Shown piece after piece: positions 10,604-20,946 of a stretch of DNA of 64,000 nt. The position numbers and the translations under genes are program-made. The notes under the pieces are model-generated. The model saw nothing but the letters and a program-made list of their open reading frames with translations. It was not told the DNA's origin and did no database searches. Within the stretch, counting starts at the first letter, position 1. The number at the start of each line of letters is the position of its first letter. This DNA is from Omphiscola glabra (lineage: Eukaryota > Mollusca > Gastropoda > Lymnaeidae), in assembly GCA_964017045.1 (NCBI GenBank), contig OZ024794.1:49543013-49607012 (forward strand), in the 5' to 3' direction.

Positions 10604-10910
10604 AAATAAATTTAATGTAGATGTCTAGTGTTTAAATTGATTTAGTTGGAAAATATGGACTTGATTAAAATATGTATTTATTTATGTGCTGAAAATGTAT
10701 TTGTACAATGTAATAAAAAAAACATTTCCATTTGTTTGGATCAATAAAAGAATCTTATCTTATCATATTATAAAACTAATAATATTTTAATTTAATCTTG
10801 AATAATTAAAATAATGTATTTAAAACAACGTATGATGTCACCAGATTTTTCATTAATTTTAATTTTTTTTAATAGATGAAAGAATGAGTCCACGCTCTGT
10901 GAAGGAAAGC
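10604..10910. other. AT-rich intron 2 sequence
   Basis: Contains AATAAA-like motifs and no coding signal. Confidence 0.4.
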
Positions 10911-11020
10911 GTAGAACAAGGTACGTGGAAGCTTGAAATAGAAAGACAGAACAATAAGCCGAAACTTTATCACCTTATTTCCCCGTCTTTCGATTCAAAC
11001 TTCCACATGCCTTGTTCTAC
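10911..11020. other. 110-nt hairpin (37- and 36-nt arms, 37-nt loop)
   Basis: The left arm 10911-10947 and right arm 10985-11020 are nearly complementary. They share GTAGAACAAGG, GTGGAAG and AAAGAC blocks, with a U-G pair, two C-A mismatches and one bulge. The size is compatible with a pre-miRNA-like hairpin but also with a tiny palindromic transposon. No family is recognised. Confidence 0.6.
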
Positions 11021-11135
11021 AATTTAAAAGCTTGTACACATATTGTTTTGGTGCAGTTATAAGTAGTAGATTCTTGTATGGCTTAATTATTAATTTTTTT
11101 AAATATCAGGAATTTTTATTGGATGACTTAAGTTA

Positions 11136-11246
11136 TTTATAATTATTATTATTATCATTATAAGAAGTTTTTTTTATAGCTTAGTACCACAACCTAGGGC
11201 TGGGCTCACCACGCTTTACATACAATTTCACAAACATAATCATGAA
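11136..11246 (-). mobile_element. LINE 3' tail, same family as 58.1-58.4 kb
   Basis: Read on the minus strand it matches 58306-58407: TATGTTTGT, ATTGTATGTA, then GTGAGCCCAGCCCTAGG, a GGTAC block, GCTATA and an ATAATAATA tail. Only the untranslated end is left. Confidence 0.75.
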
Positions 11247-12242
11247 CTTTTATATATTTTATCTCTGATATTAATACATATATAATCCTTTTTATAAAAA
11301 TCATTTATCATTGTTTGTTAGTAAGTTAGTAGCAATGTCGCCAAAGGGACATGATCTTTTGTGAAAAAAAAAATGATATTTTTGGAACACAAGGTTTGAG
11401 GCCCTGTTATTTAGCCCGTGCGATGTTATCTATTATTTGATTCCACAAGGTGTTGTGGTTCGGCTGACGCGGTGATGTTTGATGGCCCAGGGTACACATG
11501 TCCATCAACGTCCATTGATCCCCTGCAAGAAACTGTCTCCATAAAACGGCCATCAATTAGACCGATACGTCTCCGCTCGACCGTTCCACACAGGGGAAAT
11601 CACACGTTAACAGCCGACACAAGCTTTCCCATGCTTCCCGACAATTTCTCGACATTTTTATTCACAGCATTACCTTAAAAAAAAATAAAAATAAGCATGG
11701 GTAGGAATTCTTGGCCAGTGAAGAAAAATGTGGGACTGAATTATGCAAGATCAGATACAGACATAGACGAATTGTTTGGAGGAAAAAAAAAAAGAGTTTC
11801 TTGAAGAACAAGGCTTCTCAAACTGTGACAAACAGCAGAGAAAGTTGAGCACATTGTAAACCATGAATCACTAAATCCGATGTCTTTAAATTTGGGGAGG
11901 GGTACTATGTTTTCAGTATCTTTACTGTGATACCAATCATAGGTCTACACCTTTGACAACAGCGAGAAGACGTTAACAAAATGCTATCGATTCATGAAAT
12001 AATGAAGCACACATTTCAGTAATTTCACCAAATGGAATTTCAAAAAGTGCATTTGCCAAAATATCTCGAGTCAAAAGGTAATGTTATACAATGAGAGTAA
12101 AATAAAAATGTAAGTCACATCGAGTATATACCAAACATTACTTTCAATATTTAAAAGTAAACATATTTTCAGACTTTAAACCTCAAATGAAATTATAGCT
12201 GCTTGTATTTTGCGTTACAAGACCCATTTCAATGTTACAGTC
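11247..12242. other. Intron 2 sequence, nothing recognised
   Basis: An 86-residue plus-strand frame at 11418-11678 is in slightly GC-richer DNA but has no recognisable domain. Confidence 0.4.
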
Positions 12243-12250
12243 ATCTAGAA

Positions 12251-12440
12251 CAGCGGTTCTCAACCTGTGGTTCGCGACCCTTTTCGGGGTCGAACGACCC
12301 TTACACGTGGGTCGCCTAACACCGTAGGAAAATCACATATTTATGAAGTAGCAACGGAAATAATTTTATCGTTGGGCGTCATCACTACGTGAGTAACTGT
12401 TTAAAAGGATTGCGAAATTAGGAAAGTTGAGGAACCAATG
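12251..12440 (+). mobile_element. SPIN-like hAT MITE, copy 2
   Basis: The 190-bp element has left end CAGCGGTTCTCAACCTGTGG; the right end is decayed (GTTGAGGAACCAATG). The flanking 8-mers ATCTAGAA and GTCTAGGA match at 6 of 8. It keeps the CGACCCTT, ACGTGGGTCGCCTAA and AATAATTTTATCGTTG blocks. Confidence 0.8.
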
Positions 12441-12448
12441 GTCTAGGA

Positions 12449-14065
12449 CATTCGCCACCAAGTCTCATTTCTAAATTGATAGAAACGGTGTAAAATGAAT
12501 TAGTATCCGTTAATAAATCGTTCATCTTACTTCATTTAGCCAGAGCCCTGTAGTAATATTTTTGAGGACCACCGTTAAGGATGAACTTTTTTTTTTTTTC
12601 ATTTTAAGAAAGAAAGCCTCAAAATGATCTGTTTGTCTTATGGATTAGCTCCACTGATCTAATGACCTCCGGATTCTGACGTCAAGAGGATGGCCGCAAT
12701 CGGAAAAAAATCTCCCGTGGGGCACATGTGCCAATGTCTGGAGACCAGCTCTAAATAAACATGGCGAATCGTCAGCCCCATGTAACAAATGTCTGACCTG
12801 ACCAATCGCTTTTCACGCGACGCCTACAATTAGAAAAATTAAGGGAAGTTGACGGATCAGAAAATTTGTATTCTTGGAAGGCCGATCGTTTTATTTACGC
12901 CAAAAAACAAACAGATTTTCTATTTTTAAAAAAAAATGAAATTGAAAAAAAAATGCATTTGCCATAAACAGATGAGGACCAGATGCAATGAAAGGTTCTT
13001 AAACAGTGCTGGCGGCGTCGACGGCGAGGATATGGCATTGGGGGGCGAATATCTTTTTCGAGATGATGGAATAAAGAGTTAAGAATCCCCTGACAGAGAT
13101 GAATCTGCTGCAGTTATCAGAGCGGTTCATGCGTTCATTATAAACATGCACTGGATTTGGCTGCAGCTGGTGCGAACATTTTTTAATGGCCGGCCCTGTC
13201 AACATTTTGAGCGCAATTTTTTTTTTGTATTGGGCCTTTTTCTTGATTACAGCGAACGGAAATAAACCTCAACGATATTAAACAATCTTTAAACAAGAAA
13301 TTGTAAGAGTCTGAAAAAGTAATTAAATGTTGCATAATTATTTTTATTATTATATTAATTATTTGGGGGTAAGTGGGGAAGGGGGGAATCTTCATCCAAC
13401 CTAAATACAGTTCACATTACAATAGTGTAAACACTTGTATTATCTGTTGTTGTTTTTTGGTTTTTGCCCCTTGTCAAACCTTTCCCTATATTAATCTAGA
13501 CAGACTCGTTTGTGACATTCTTAACCAGCTTTTTATGTGTCCCATCTGGTAGAACTGAAATACATGTAAAGTAGATTGCAACATATTTAATATAAAAAAA
13601 TACAGATGGAGTTTTCTTTTTTGTGTGTCGCTAAATTCAATGATATTTTTATGGAGTAAAAATAAAGAGATTTAGTGGATTGACACAGAAACAATGGAAA
13701 TGGGGGGTAAAAACATTTACAAGTCAACACAAACACACACAAGACAATAAAGACATGTACAAGTCAATGCAAATGTGTTAGTCAGTGGTCTTAAAATAAA
13801 TGAAAAAGGCAACCATAATATAATGCATTGAAATAAGAAGCAAATAATTAATGGAGATTTTTATGAAAGAAAGATGTGCAGAAAATATTTTTTTCAATTC
13901 ATAGAAAGTAAAACAAATTTTAGTTTCGTCTACATTTAGAGCCTTATTATTACCCATACTTCTGCACAGATATTCTTTCTGTAATTCATTTGAAGAAATG
14001 ATACATAATGTTTAGCTTCGAAGTGCATTTAAAGTTGTCTTTGAAAGAAAAGCTGCCCTCCATCC
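12449..14065. other. Intron 2 sequence, nothing recognised
   Basis: A GC-richer patch at 13000-13200 has short minus-strand frames without recognisable domains. The rest is AT-rich. Confidence 0.4.
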
Positions 14066-14476
14066 CCTGATACCTACCCGCTTACCTCATCTCGGGCTAC
14101 CTTCCCGTTTACCTCATCTCGGATTACCTTCCCGTCTAAATCATCTCGGGCTACCTTCCCGTCTATATCATCTCGGGCTACCCTCCCGTCGACCTCATCC
14201 CGAACTACCTTCTACCCTACCTCATCCCGGGCTACCTTCCCGCCTACCTCATCCATTGCTACCTTCTCATCGACCTCATCTCCTGCTACCATCCCGTATG
14301 CCTCTCCCTGGACAACCTTTTCCTCTACCTCATCTTGGGCTACTTTCCGCCTACCTCACTCTCTGCTTCCTTACCGTCTGCCTCATCCCGGGCTACCGTC
14401 TCGCCTACCTCATCCCGGCTACCTTCTCGTCTACTTCATCCCGGGCTACCTTCCTGTCTACCTCATCCCCTGATAC
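14066..14476 (+). repeat. Degenerate tandem repeat, about 25-27 bp unit
   Basis: The repeating theme is CTACCTCATCTCGGGCTACC followed by TTCCCGT, about 15 copies and quite diverged. The stop-poor pyrimidine-rich frames across it are by-products. Confidence 0.9.
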
Positions 14477-14612
14477 CCCTTAGCCTTTTCCTTCTCAGAC
14501 TCATCACATCATCCCCCTTTATCTCGTCTCCATCTCAGCCACAAATCCATTTCCCCAACTATAAAACACAAAGTCCCCATTTGCCTCCCAATTCCTTTCA
14601 CCACACCAATGT

Positions 14613-14682
14613 CCTCTGACGCCTCTGACACCTCTGACGCATCTGACATCTCTGACGCCTCTGACACCTCTGACGCCTCTGC
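14613..14682 (+). repeat. 9-bp tandem repeat
   Basis: About eight units of CTCTGACGC or CTCTGACAC. Confidence 0.9.
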
Positions 14683-14732
14683 TTCCTTCCTTCACCCTCT
14701 TCCAGCGTCTCCACTTTATTTCTAAATCTTCT

Positions 14733-14746
14733 CCCCCCCCCCCCCC
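14733..14746 (+). repeat. Poly-C tract
   Basis: A run of 14 C residues in a pyrimidine-rich patch. Confidence 0.9.
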
Positions 14747-15474
14747 TCTCCCAGTGAAAGACAAAAAGAGTGGTGACCAATGACTGGGGCTACGGATTTA
14801 ACTATGCAAAACTCATGTTAATCCTGTGGCTACATATGGACTATGGAAAACCACAAGTTAACCAGGAGGCTAATTGTATAAAATGGCGTAAATACAAGGA
14901 AAATACCCGGGAACGACGTATACTAAAGTTAGTTTACTCAAAATCATATACCTTAAGTAGGTATGTCTCCTTTATGATGGATCAATCATAAAATTCAATA
15001 TTTCTTTTTTTTTTTAAATTTTAAATCTGCATTACTCATCAAAGGTTTGTAAAGCTCTAAGAAGATTAGGATAATGCCCTTTACATCTTCATTTCCATAT
15101 CAACTTATTAACTCAAGTCTCCATTCCCTCCATGTCCCCCCCCCCCTTTTTTACCAAAATGATCTTCAAACTGTGTCCGTAATTTAGTGTACGGCTCCAC
15201 ACAACTATGAGAGTTAAAATTACGTCTGTAGATCGTGGTCCGGTTGGCCAGGGGGGCATACATCAAAACTTTCTAGATTTGACATGAGCCATTTGGAGGT
15301 CTGTTAATGCATCTCTACTCAGTGGGGTTACATTCGTACCGAGAAAATCCATGCTGCACGTGTGGTTAGATTGACTTCATGCGTGCGGCATGGAAACTCA
15401 TTTGCTGCGAGGTACAATGTACAGAGTATGTGTTTAGCTTAAAAATGTAATACTGTTTATAAAAGTAATGTTAT
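14747..15474. other. Intron 2 sequence, nothing recognised
   Basis: A C-run/T-run junction lies at about 15137-15153. No coding exon is recognised. Confidence 0.4.
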
Positions 15475-15475
15475 A

Positions 15476-15506
<31 letters not shown>

Positions 15507-15533
15507 AATATACCTATATCTATATATATATAG
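15475..15533. repeat. TA-rich microsatellite
   Basis: Mostly ATATAT with a few A and C interruptions. Confidence 0.9.
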
Positions 15534-15918
15534 GCCTATAGGGCGCCGGACCGTAGCTTGCCGAGCCACTAAATTATACAAAGCCCTGAGCCCCCCCCCC
15601 CTTTTTTTACCATTTTAAATTACATTAGCTGGCCAAAGACATTTTTTAATATATATAACCTTTTAAATGTATGGAAATCTATCGTCTTTTAAATTTTCAT
15701 TTTAAGAATAATACTGAATTTATTTTATTTAAAAATTCACAGAAATAAAATAATGCTAGTATATAAAGATGTGCTACATAACGTATCCCATTCCATTCAC
15801 CTGATGCTTAGTGCAGACAATTTTTCTTGTGACATTTTTGCTCTCATTTCATTTTTGTATTTTCTTTAGCTGTGAAAACGATCATTCTACTAAATAATGT
15901 GTTACCACTAAACACATC

Positions 15919-16200
15919 GATGGGGTGGGGCTGAAAATTTGATAGAATGTGCTGTCCTCGACCAAGTTTTAGCTCAATAGGATGACGGGAATTGGGTCAA
16001 TTAGTTACCCTTGAAAACAGGATAAACAGATTTTGGGGTTGGGGGTGGGGCTGAAAATTCTATAGAATGGATGACCGTATTGGGTATTGGTGGGACAGTT
16101 TGAGCTCGATTGGATGACTGAAAGTGGGTCATTTAGCCTTCCGAAAATTTTGCCCCCAATCAGAACAAAAGCGGAGTTTATATAAAGGATTTAAAAAGAA
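15919..16200 (+). repeat. Dispersed repeat family, copy 2 (two tandem half-units)
   Basis: Two related blocks of about 120 bp, each with GGGGTGGGGCTGAAAATT, a TAGAATG block, TTNAGCTCRATWGGATGAC and GTGGGTCAWTTAG. The end is GAAAATTTTGCCCCC and then TATATAAAGGATTT. It matches 255-1050 and 38713-38965. Confidence 0.75.
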
Positions 16201-16521
16201 CGTTGATTTGCAACATAATTGTAGAATGCTGCGCTTCTCGTTAACTTTACATCATGATTGTCTATGTTATCAATGAATGAATTCACTCGAAATTTGTCTC
16301 TTGGAGAAAGCTGTTCATCCGCATCAGGTGGAGCTCCATCATTGGCTTGTTTTCTTCTCACAATCTTTCTTTCAACTCGAAACTTCTATTCTACACCAGG
16401 CAATCTAAATTTAATTTCCTCTTCAAAATCATACTGTCAACTATCTGAAAACCATTTAGTAATGCACAAAATATAAAGTAATACACACGTTATGTTTAAA
16501 GAAATAATTGCGATGAAAAAA
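16201..16521. other. Intron 2 sequence, nothing recognised
   Basis: A 72-residue plus-strand frame (16258-16476) has no recognisable domain and no clear splice context. Confidence 0.4.
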
Positions 16522-16729
16522 GCTGTCGCTTACTGAGGCCCCGACAGATAATGAGGCCCTAATCTGTCGCTTACTGAGACTCCGGCAGATAATGAGGTCC
16601 TAATCTGTCACTTAATGAGGCCCCGACAGATAATGAGGCCTTATGCTTTAGCCATTTGAGGCCCTGGTAGATAATGAGGCCCCAGCCGTACCCTATTGAG
16701 ACCCCGGCAGATAATGAGGCCCTAGGCGG
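16522..16729 (+). repeat. 41-bp tandem repeat, five diverged copies
   Basis: The unit contains TACTGAGGCCCCGACAGATA then ATGAGGCCCTAATCTGTCGC. Confidence 0.9.
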
Positions 16730-17240
16730 TAGCATGATTAGCTTGAAGGTAAATTCGATATTTTATATTTATACAATTAAATAAATTAATCTGTAGAAGA
16801 TTATTAGTTTAAACAAATCCGTCAAAGACATCACAACTCGCCATGTAAACAAGGCAACAGTGTAAAACAATCAGTGATTTAATATTCAACCCCTTGCGTG
16901 GTCAGGTAGGGCAAATGCTTGACAAAAAGACCGCCCTTTCTTAAAATAAACACCCTTATGGGTGCCGAAGAAAAAAGCCACCGCCTTATCTTAAATAACT
17001 CAAGAGGGAGCAGCCACCATCCTGCTCCCTTCATTGCCCCTCAGCTGTCTTCATCGTCCCTATGGCGACCGCCTGTTACAGTGACCTGTCCCGGAAACAG
17101 ATTGATACCTTTTCCCCATGCGATCAGTTTTCGTTGTAGAAAACAATTGACGGGTATTCAAAAAACAAAAAGCAACCACATTGTATGTATCACTGTATGT
17201 TCTCTCTCATAATAACATATTGGAGAATATAAGAAAACAC
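16730..17240. other. Intron 2 sequence with a GC-richer patch
   Basis: A short hairpin (AGGGAGCAG / CTGCTCCCT, about 17010-17035) lies within it. No gene is recognised. Confidence 0.4.
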
Positions 17241-17566
17241 ATTTAGTGGGATGGATTTAGTGGGAGAGTTTTGGTGGGATAGTTCTGAATGGGATAGTTT
17301 AAGTGGGGACTGTTTTGAGTGGGATCGTTTTGGTGGGGATTGTTTTGGTGGGATCGTTTTGGTGGGATCGTTTTGGTGGGGATTGTTTTGGTGGGATAGC
17401 TTTGAGTGAGATAGTTTAGTTGGGATGGTTTTAATGGATCAGTTTTGATTATATGGATGGTGTAGGTGAGACAGTTTGAGTGAGATATGTTAGGTTGAAT
17501 AGTTCCCGTGGAATATTTTTGGTGGGATCATTTTGATGTGATAATTTTTGGTTGGATAGTTTTCGA
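17241..17566 (+). repeat. G/T-rich tandem repeat, about 16 bp, beside exon 2
   Basis: Units of TGGGATCGTTTTGGTGGG type, about 20 diverged copies. The array ends about 15 bp before the exon 2 donor. In the transcript it is C/A-rich. Confidence 0.9.
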
Positions 17567-17587
17567 TGCACAAGTTGCAATACTTAC

Positions 17588-17745
17588 CAAGTCAATGATC
17601 TGAGCCAGTGCGACACCGTAGGAAACATTGAGAGCCTGGTTGTTGATGAGGCTGGGCTTGACCTGCTTGTTGTAACTCTTGGTCAGGTCACGCACCAGCC
17701 TGTACTCATCTTCACTTCCATAGGACGTGGTGCTGTCACACAGGC
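17588..17745 (-). CDS. nAChR subunit, exon 2 (N-terminal helix and first strand)
   Basis: This 158-bp exon encodes residues 16-68. The family pattern is clear: an acidic start (SEDEYRLVRDL), then SYNKQVKPS, a spacer, and ALNVSYGVALAQIIDL. That is the nAChR N-terminal alpha-helix followed by beta-strand 1, where relatives read YN...RP...V.FG..L.QIIDV. Asn55 in NVS is a potential N-glycosylation site. The acceptor is CAACTCCAG with a CTAAC branch-like motif just upstream on the minus strand. The donor is GTAAGTA (17581-17587). The exon ends on a codon boundary, as vertebrate nAChR exon 2 does. A G/T-rich minisatellite (17241-17566 on the plus strand) starts only about 20 bp inside the following intron. 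Confidence 0.95.
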
Positions 17746-18166
17746 CTGGAGTTGGCAAAATGAGTTAGATATAGTTCAACTACAATATCTTGCACAACAA
17801 AGCAAGTCTTCAAGTTTATGGATAACATTTTTGAACTTGTCAAACAATTAAATTCAAATGAAAAGGCTTTCCTACAAAGTTTTTTTATTGTTGTTGCTAG
17901 ATGATACAAAATACTACTAAAAATGCTCTGAAAAGTATTTTTTTCAAAGAAAAACATGCGCAGCTTGACATGTCTGCCACTTAACAAACAAGTAATTTCA
18001 CTTACACATACATGATATCACAATCACACACATCTGACGTCACAATCACACATATTTTATTTCAGATCACCTCACCGAGATACCTTTACAAGGGAAAAAA
18101 TGTCCTAATATATTGAACAGTTGGAAAAATTTGAACTTGAATAACCAGAATCAAAACTTAACTTAC

Positions 18167-18212
18167 CGACGAGGACGCCCCAAATGACGTAGATAAATGG
18201 CCCGACCTCCAT
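18167..18212 (-). CDS. nAChR subunit, coding exon 1 (start and signal peptide)
   Basis: The ATG is at 18212, with purine at -3 and G at +4. It opens 15 codons plus one base, reading MEVGPFIYVIWGVLV and then the first base of Gly16. The stretch F6-V15 is a hydrophobic signal-peptide core, as expected for a receptor subunit that enters the secretory pathway. The exon ends at a consensus donor (GTAAGT, 18161-18166). I chose this start because it is the one whose frame joins exon 2 without a stop and gives a hydrophobic leader. Two other ATGs upstream are out of frame or immediately terminated. A non-coding exon further upstream cannot be excluded. This exon is short and supported mainly by phase and context, so it is slightly less certain than exons 2-4. 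Confidence 0.85.
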
Positions 18213-18243
18213 TGCTATTGACACTGCGGTCTCTGGCGCTCAT
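18212..18243 (-). promoter_or_regulatory. Upstream ORF 2, overlapping the nAChR start
   Basis: An ATG at 18243 lies 31 bases upstream of the main ATG in another frame. Followed through the exon 1/exon 2 junction it reaches TGA a few codons into exon 2, so it overlaps the signal-peptide coding sequence. Its context is weak (C at -3). The span given is its 5' part down to the first base of the main ATG. Confidence 0.4.
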
Positions 18244-18247
18244 CCGG

Positions 18248-18259
18248 TCACGCCGCCAT
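18248..18259 (-). promoter_or_regulatory. Upstream ORF 1 of the nAChR transcript
   Basis: This is a four-codon frame, ATG GCG GCG TGA, 35 bases before the main start. The context is strong (A at -3, G at +4). If the transcript starts upstream of it, ribosomes would meet this short frame first, which usually lowers translation of the main frame. It matters only if the transcription start lies above 18259, which the sequence does not show. Confidence 0.45.
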
Positions 18260-19393
18260 GATGGCCGACTCGATGGTCAGATGGAACAAACCTTGCCCCC
18301 TTGATGTAGGTCAAACATGCCCCTTCACGCCTCGATGTCAGAAACACATAATGTACACCACAGCGACGGGGAACTGACCTTATCCACACTTAGATCTACC
18401 CTAACTTAAGAGCAAATCTAATTTCTGTCGGAGAGAAATACCGGCTTCAAATTGAAATTTAAGAAAATGCGGCTTTTAAAAAAAAAAGATTTCAACTCAT
18501 TTTATTGCTGAACAAACTGAAACAATAATAGATTTCACCCGCCCCTCAAAGCTAAAGCTCTAAGTGTAACACTCCTTGGCGTACACTCAAAATACGAAGC
18601 AAAAATTGTATCCAGAAGAAAACCAAAACAACACAAATCATGAGATGAATCCACTGTTAGATCCGTGTCGGCTGTCGCGGTATCTCCTTAGGATCGAATA
18701 ACGCCATACAAATATTGACTGACTCATTGTACGAAACAAAAAATGTGTGATATTTTTTCTCTGAAAGGAGGTAAAGGAAACATGAAATCTCAGCCGTTGA
18801 AATATAATAAGCTAACCTAAACCAAATTATAGAAACTGTTTTATTCTTTCCACAGAAATACGTTTTACCCGCGAGCCATTACCAACACAAGAGATCACCC
18901 CCTTTGGGCGCGACGTCATAAAATCCTAATGAATCAGGGCAGACGATCAAATAGTAGAATCAATTTCCCCCAACATGTAAACCCATTTCTCGGCCAAAAG
19001 CGTTCACGGGCAAAAGAACAGGGCACCGGGCGTTCGTTGTAGTGGAAGCTTGTTTTGTTGCTAGTAGCGGCCTACTGTTGGGCTCGGAGCATCCTTTGGT
19101 CGTGGGGGTCTGGGGCATGGCTCTCGGAGCGGCGCGGCGTCAAATGCTTTCTCGCTGGGAAGTTTTTGAAACACCTGCGTCAGGTGAGATGGCGAGACAA
19201 GGTGGGCCGCTCGTGTTCTGAAACATATAGGGAATAAGGGGGTGAGATGAAGAATGGTGAAGTTTGCGTCGATTCTGTCGTGAGATATTTGGGTTGTTGA
19301 GAATTTCATCATCGAATTTAAGAAACTAATGTTATAGCACAACATACGTTGATTGGGGTCCGAAGTCACCGGAAAAGTTTTCTTATATAAAAA
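18260..19393. promoter_or_regulatory. Region upstream of the nAChR start, possible promoter
   Basis: This is the 5' flank of the gene. A GC-rich, CpG-containing segment lies at about 18880-19230, with GCGCGACGTCATAA at about 18906 (a CRE-like GACGTCA). No TATA box or start site can be fixed. Further upstream non-coding exons are possible. Confidence 0.3.
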
Positions 19394-20094
19394 TAGGATT
19401 TGAACATTTTGGTGTTATATCTAAAACATGATTTGAACATTTTGGTACTATATCTAAAACATGATTTGAACATTTTTGGTACTATATCTAAAACATGATT
19501 TGAACATTTTTGGTACTATATCTAAAACATGATTTGAACATTTTTGGTACTATATCTATAACATGATTTGAACATTTTTGGCTATATCTTAAAACAGGAT
19601 TTGAAATTTTTGGTGCTATATCTAAAACATGATTTGAACATTTTTGGTACTATATCTAAAACATGATTTGAAAATTTTTGGTACTATATCTAAAACATGA
19701 TTTGAACATTTTTGGTACTATATTTAAAACATGATTTGAACATTTTTGGTACTATATCTAAATTATGATTTGAACATTTTTGGTTCTATATCTAAAACAT
19801 GATTTGAACATTTTTGGTGCTATATCTTAAAACAGGATTTGAACATTTTTGGCGCTATATCTTAAAACATGATTTGAACATTATTGGTGCTATTTCTTAA
19901 AACAGGATTTGAACATTTTTGGTGCTATATTTTAAAACAGGATTTGAAAATTTTTGGCGCTATATCTTAAAACATGATTTGAACATTATTGGTGCTATTT
20001 CTTAAAACAGGATTTGAACATTTTTGGTGCTATATCTTAAAACAGGATTTGAACATTTTTGGCTATATCTTAAAACATGATTTGAACATTATTA
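19394..20094 (+). repeat. 35-bp tandem repeat, about 20 copies
   Basis: The unit is ATTTGAACATTTTTGGTACT then ATATCTAAAACATG. Two variants (TACT/AAAACATG and TGCT/TTAAAACAGG) cluster in the left and right halves. Confidence 0.97.
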
Positions 20095-20270
20095 TATGTT
20101 ACAGTCCTACCATCTCAGTAATGGTTTCGTTTGGTGCATACGTCTGACCCTTTTTTGTTTTTTTTAGTTCATCAATTTGATCATTAGATCTTAAGTAGAC
20201 AAATATGTTTTTAAGAAAAATAAATAAAGTTTCAAATGACTTCCGTCTAAGTTTACAGTCCTTTGCAAGT

Positions 20271-20432
20271 GACAAGTGCTATGAGGCGAGGCGACACATA
20301 TTGTTATGTGTACCATGAAAGTGAAACGTGCTTTAAGGCGTGGTAACAGATATTGTTATGTGACTTGTGGTAGCTTGACAAGTGCTCTGAGGCGTGGTAA
20401 CACATATTGTTATGTGACTTGTGGTAGCTTGA
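20271..20432 (+). repeat. 52-54-bp tandem repeat, three copies
   Basis: The unit contains GACAAGTGCTCTGAGGCGTG and ACACATATTGTTATGTGACT. Confidence 0.9.
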
Positions 20433-20857
20433 TTAAACCCAACTTATCCCAAATGTCTAAAGCTAAGATTTTTTTGTTTGGTATACCACAGTTTGGGGCG
20501 GAAAAGGGGGGGGGGGGCTGAAACTATCATTATTAATCCTCCTTAAGGAAGGATTGCCATTAACGTATCGTCCAGAGGACTGCAAGGAAATTATTTTTTT
20601 CTTTTGCGGGACGCATGATATTTTTTTTATATATACGTATATACGTCATATACGTAATTAAATATGGTCTTCGAAAATTTATTCAAATTTCAGTTCGGAA
20701 AATAGCAACAAGGTTTTTTTTTATTTGTTGTCATAATTATTGTAATTATTATACGTTTGACAGTATCGCACTAGGATTATATAAGACATTATAGATTTTT
20801 ACTAATTTACAATTACAATTTACAATTTCTACAACCAACGAAAAAACAATTATTCAG
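20433..20857. other. Non-coding sequence, nothing recognised
   Basis: Contains a poly-G run (about 20507-20517) and ATACGTATATACGT near 20630. Confidence 0.4.
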
Positions 20858-20865
20858 GTCTAATG

Positions 20866-20938
20866 AAGGTCTTGCGGGCCACATTAAACATTTCAGAGCG
20901 CCGCATCTGGCCCGCAGGCCGCAGGTTGCACACCCCTG
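20866..20938 (-). mobile_element. hAT remnant with CAGGGGTGTGCAACC end
   Basis: The right end reads GCAGGTTGCACACCCCTG, a common hAT terminus in animals, preceded by CATCTGGCCCGCAGGCCGC. The flanking 8-mers GTCTAATG (20858-20865) and GTCTAAGG (20939-20946) match at 7 of 8. The left terminus is degraded. Confidence 0.6.
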
Positions 20939-20946
20939 GTCTAAGG

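Larger units (their letters stand above)
1..18212 (-). other. Nicotinic acetylcholine receptor subunit gene, 5' part
   Basis: This gene encodes a pentameric ligand-gated cation channel subunit (Cys-loop family) of the plasma membrane. Four coding exons are seen on the minus strand, and the gene runs off the left edge. Intron phases fit: exon 1 leaves one base, exon 2 begins with the two that complete Gly16, exons 2 and 3 end on codon boundaries, and exon 4 leaves two bases. The joined product has 119 codons: a signal peptide, the N-terminal helix, and the strands carrying loops D and A. The Cys-loop, loops B and C, and the four membrane helices are missing because their exons lie outside. Without loop C and its vicinal cysteines I cannot say alpha or non-alpha. 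The sequence looks closer to heteromeric (muscle-like or insect alpha1-4-like) subunits than to alpha7, which is inference. Introns are 421, 15,369 and 313 bp, plus at least 1,750 bp of intron 4. Confidence 0.93.
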
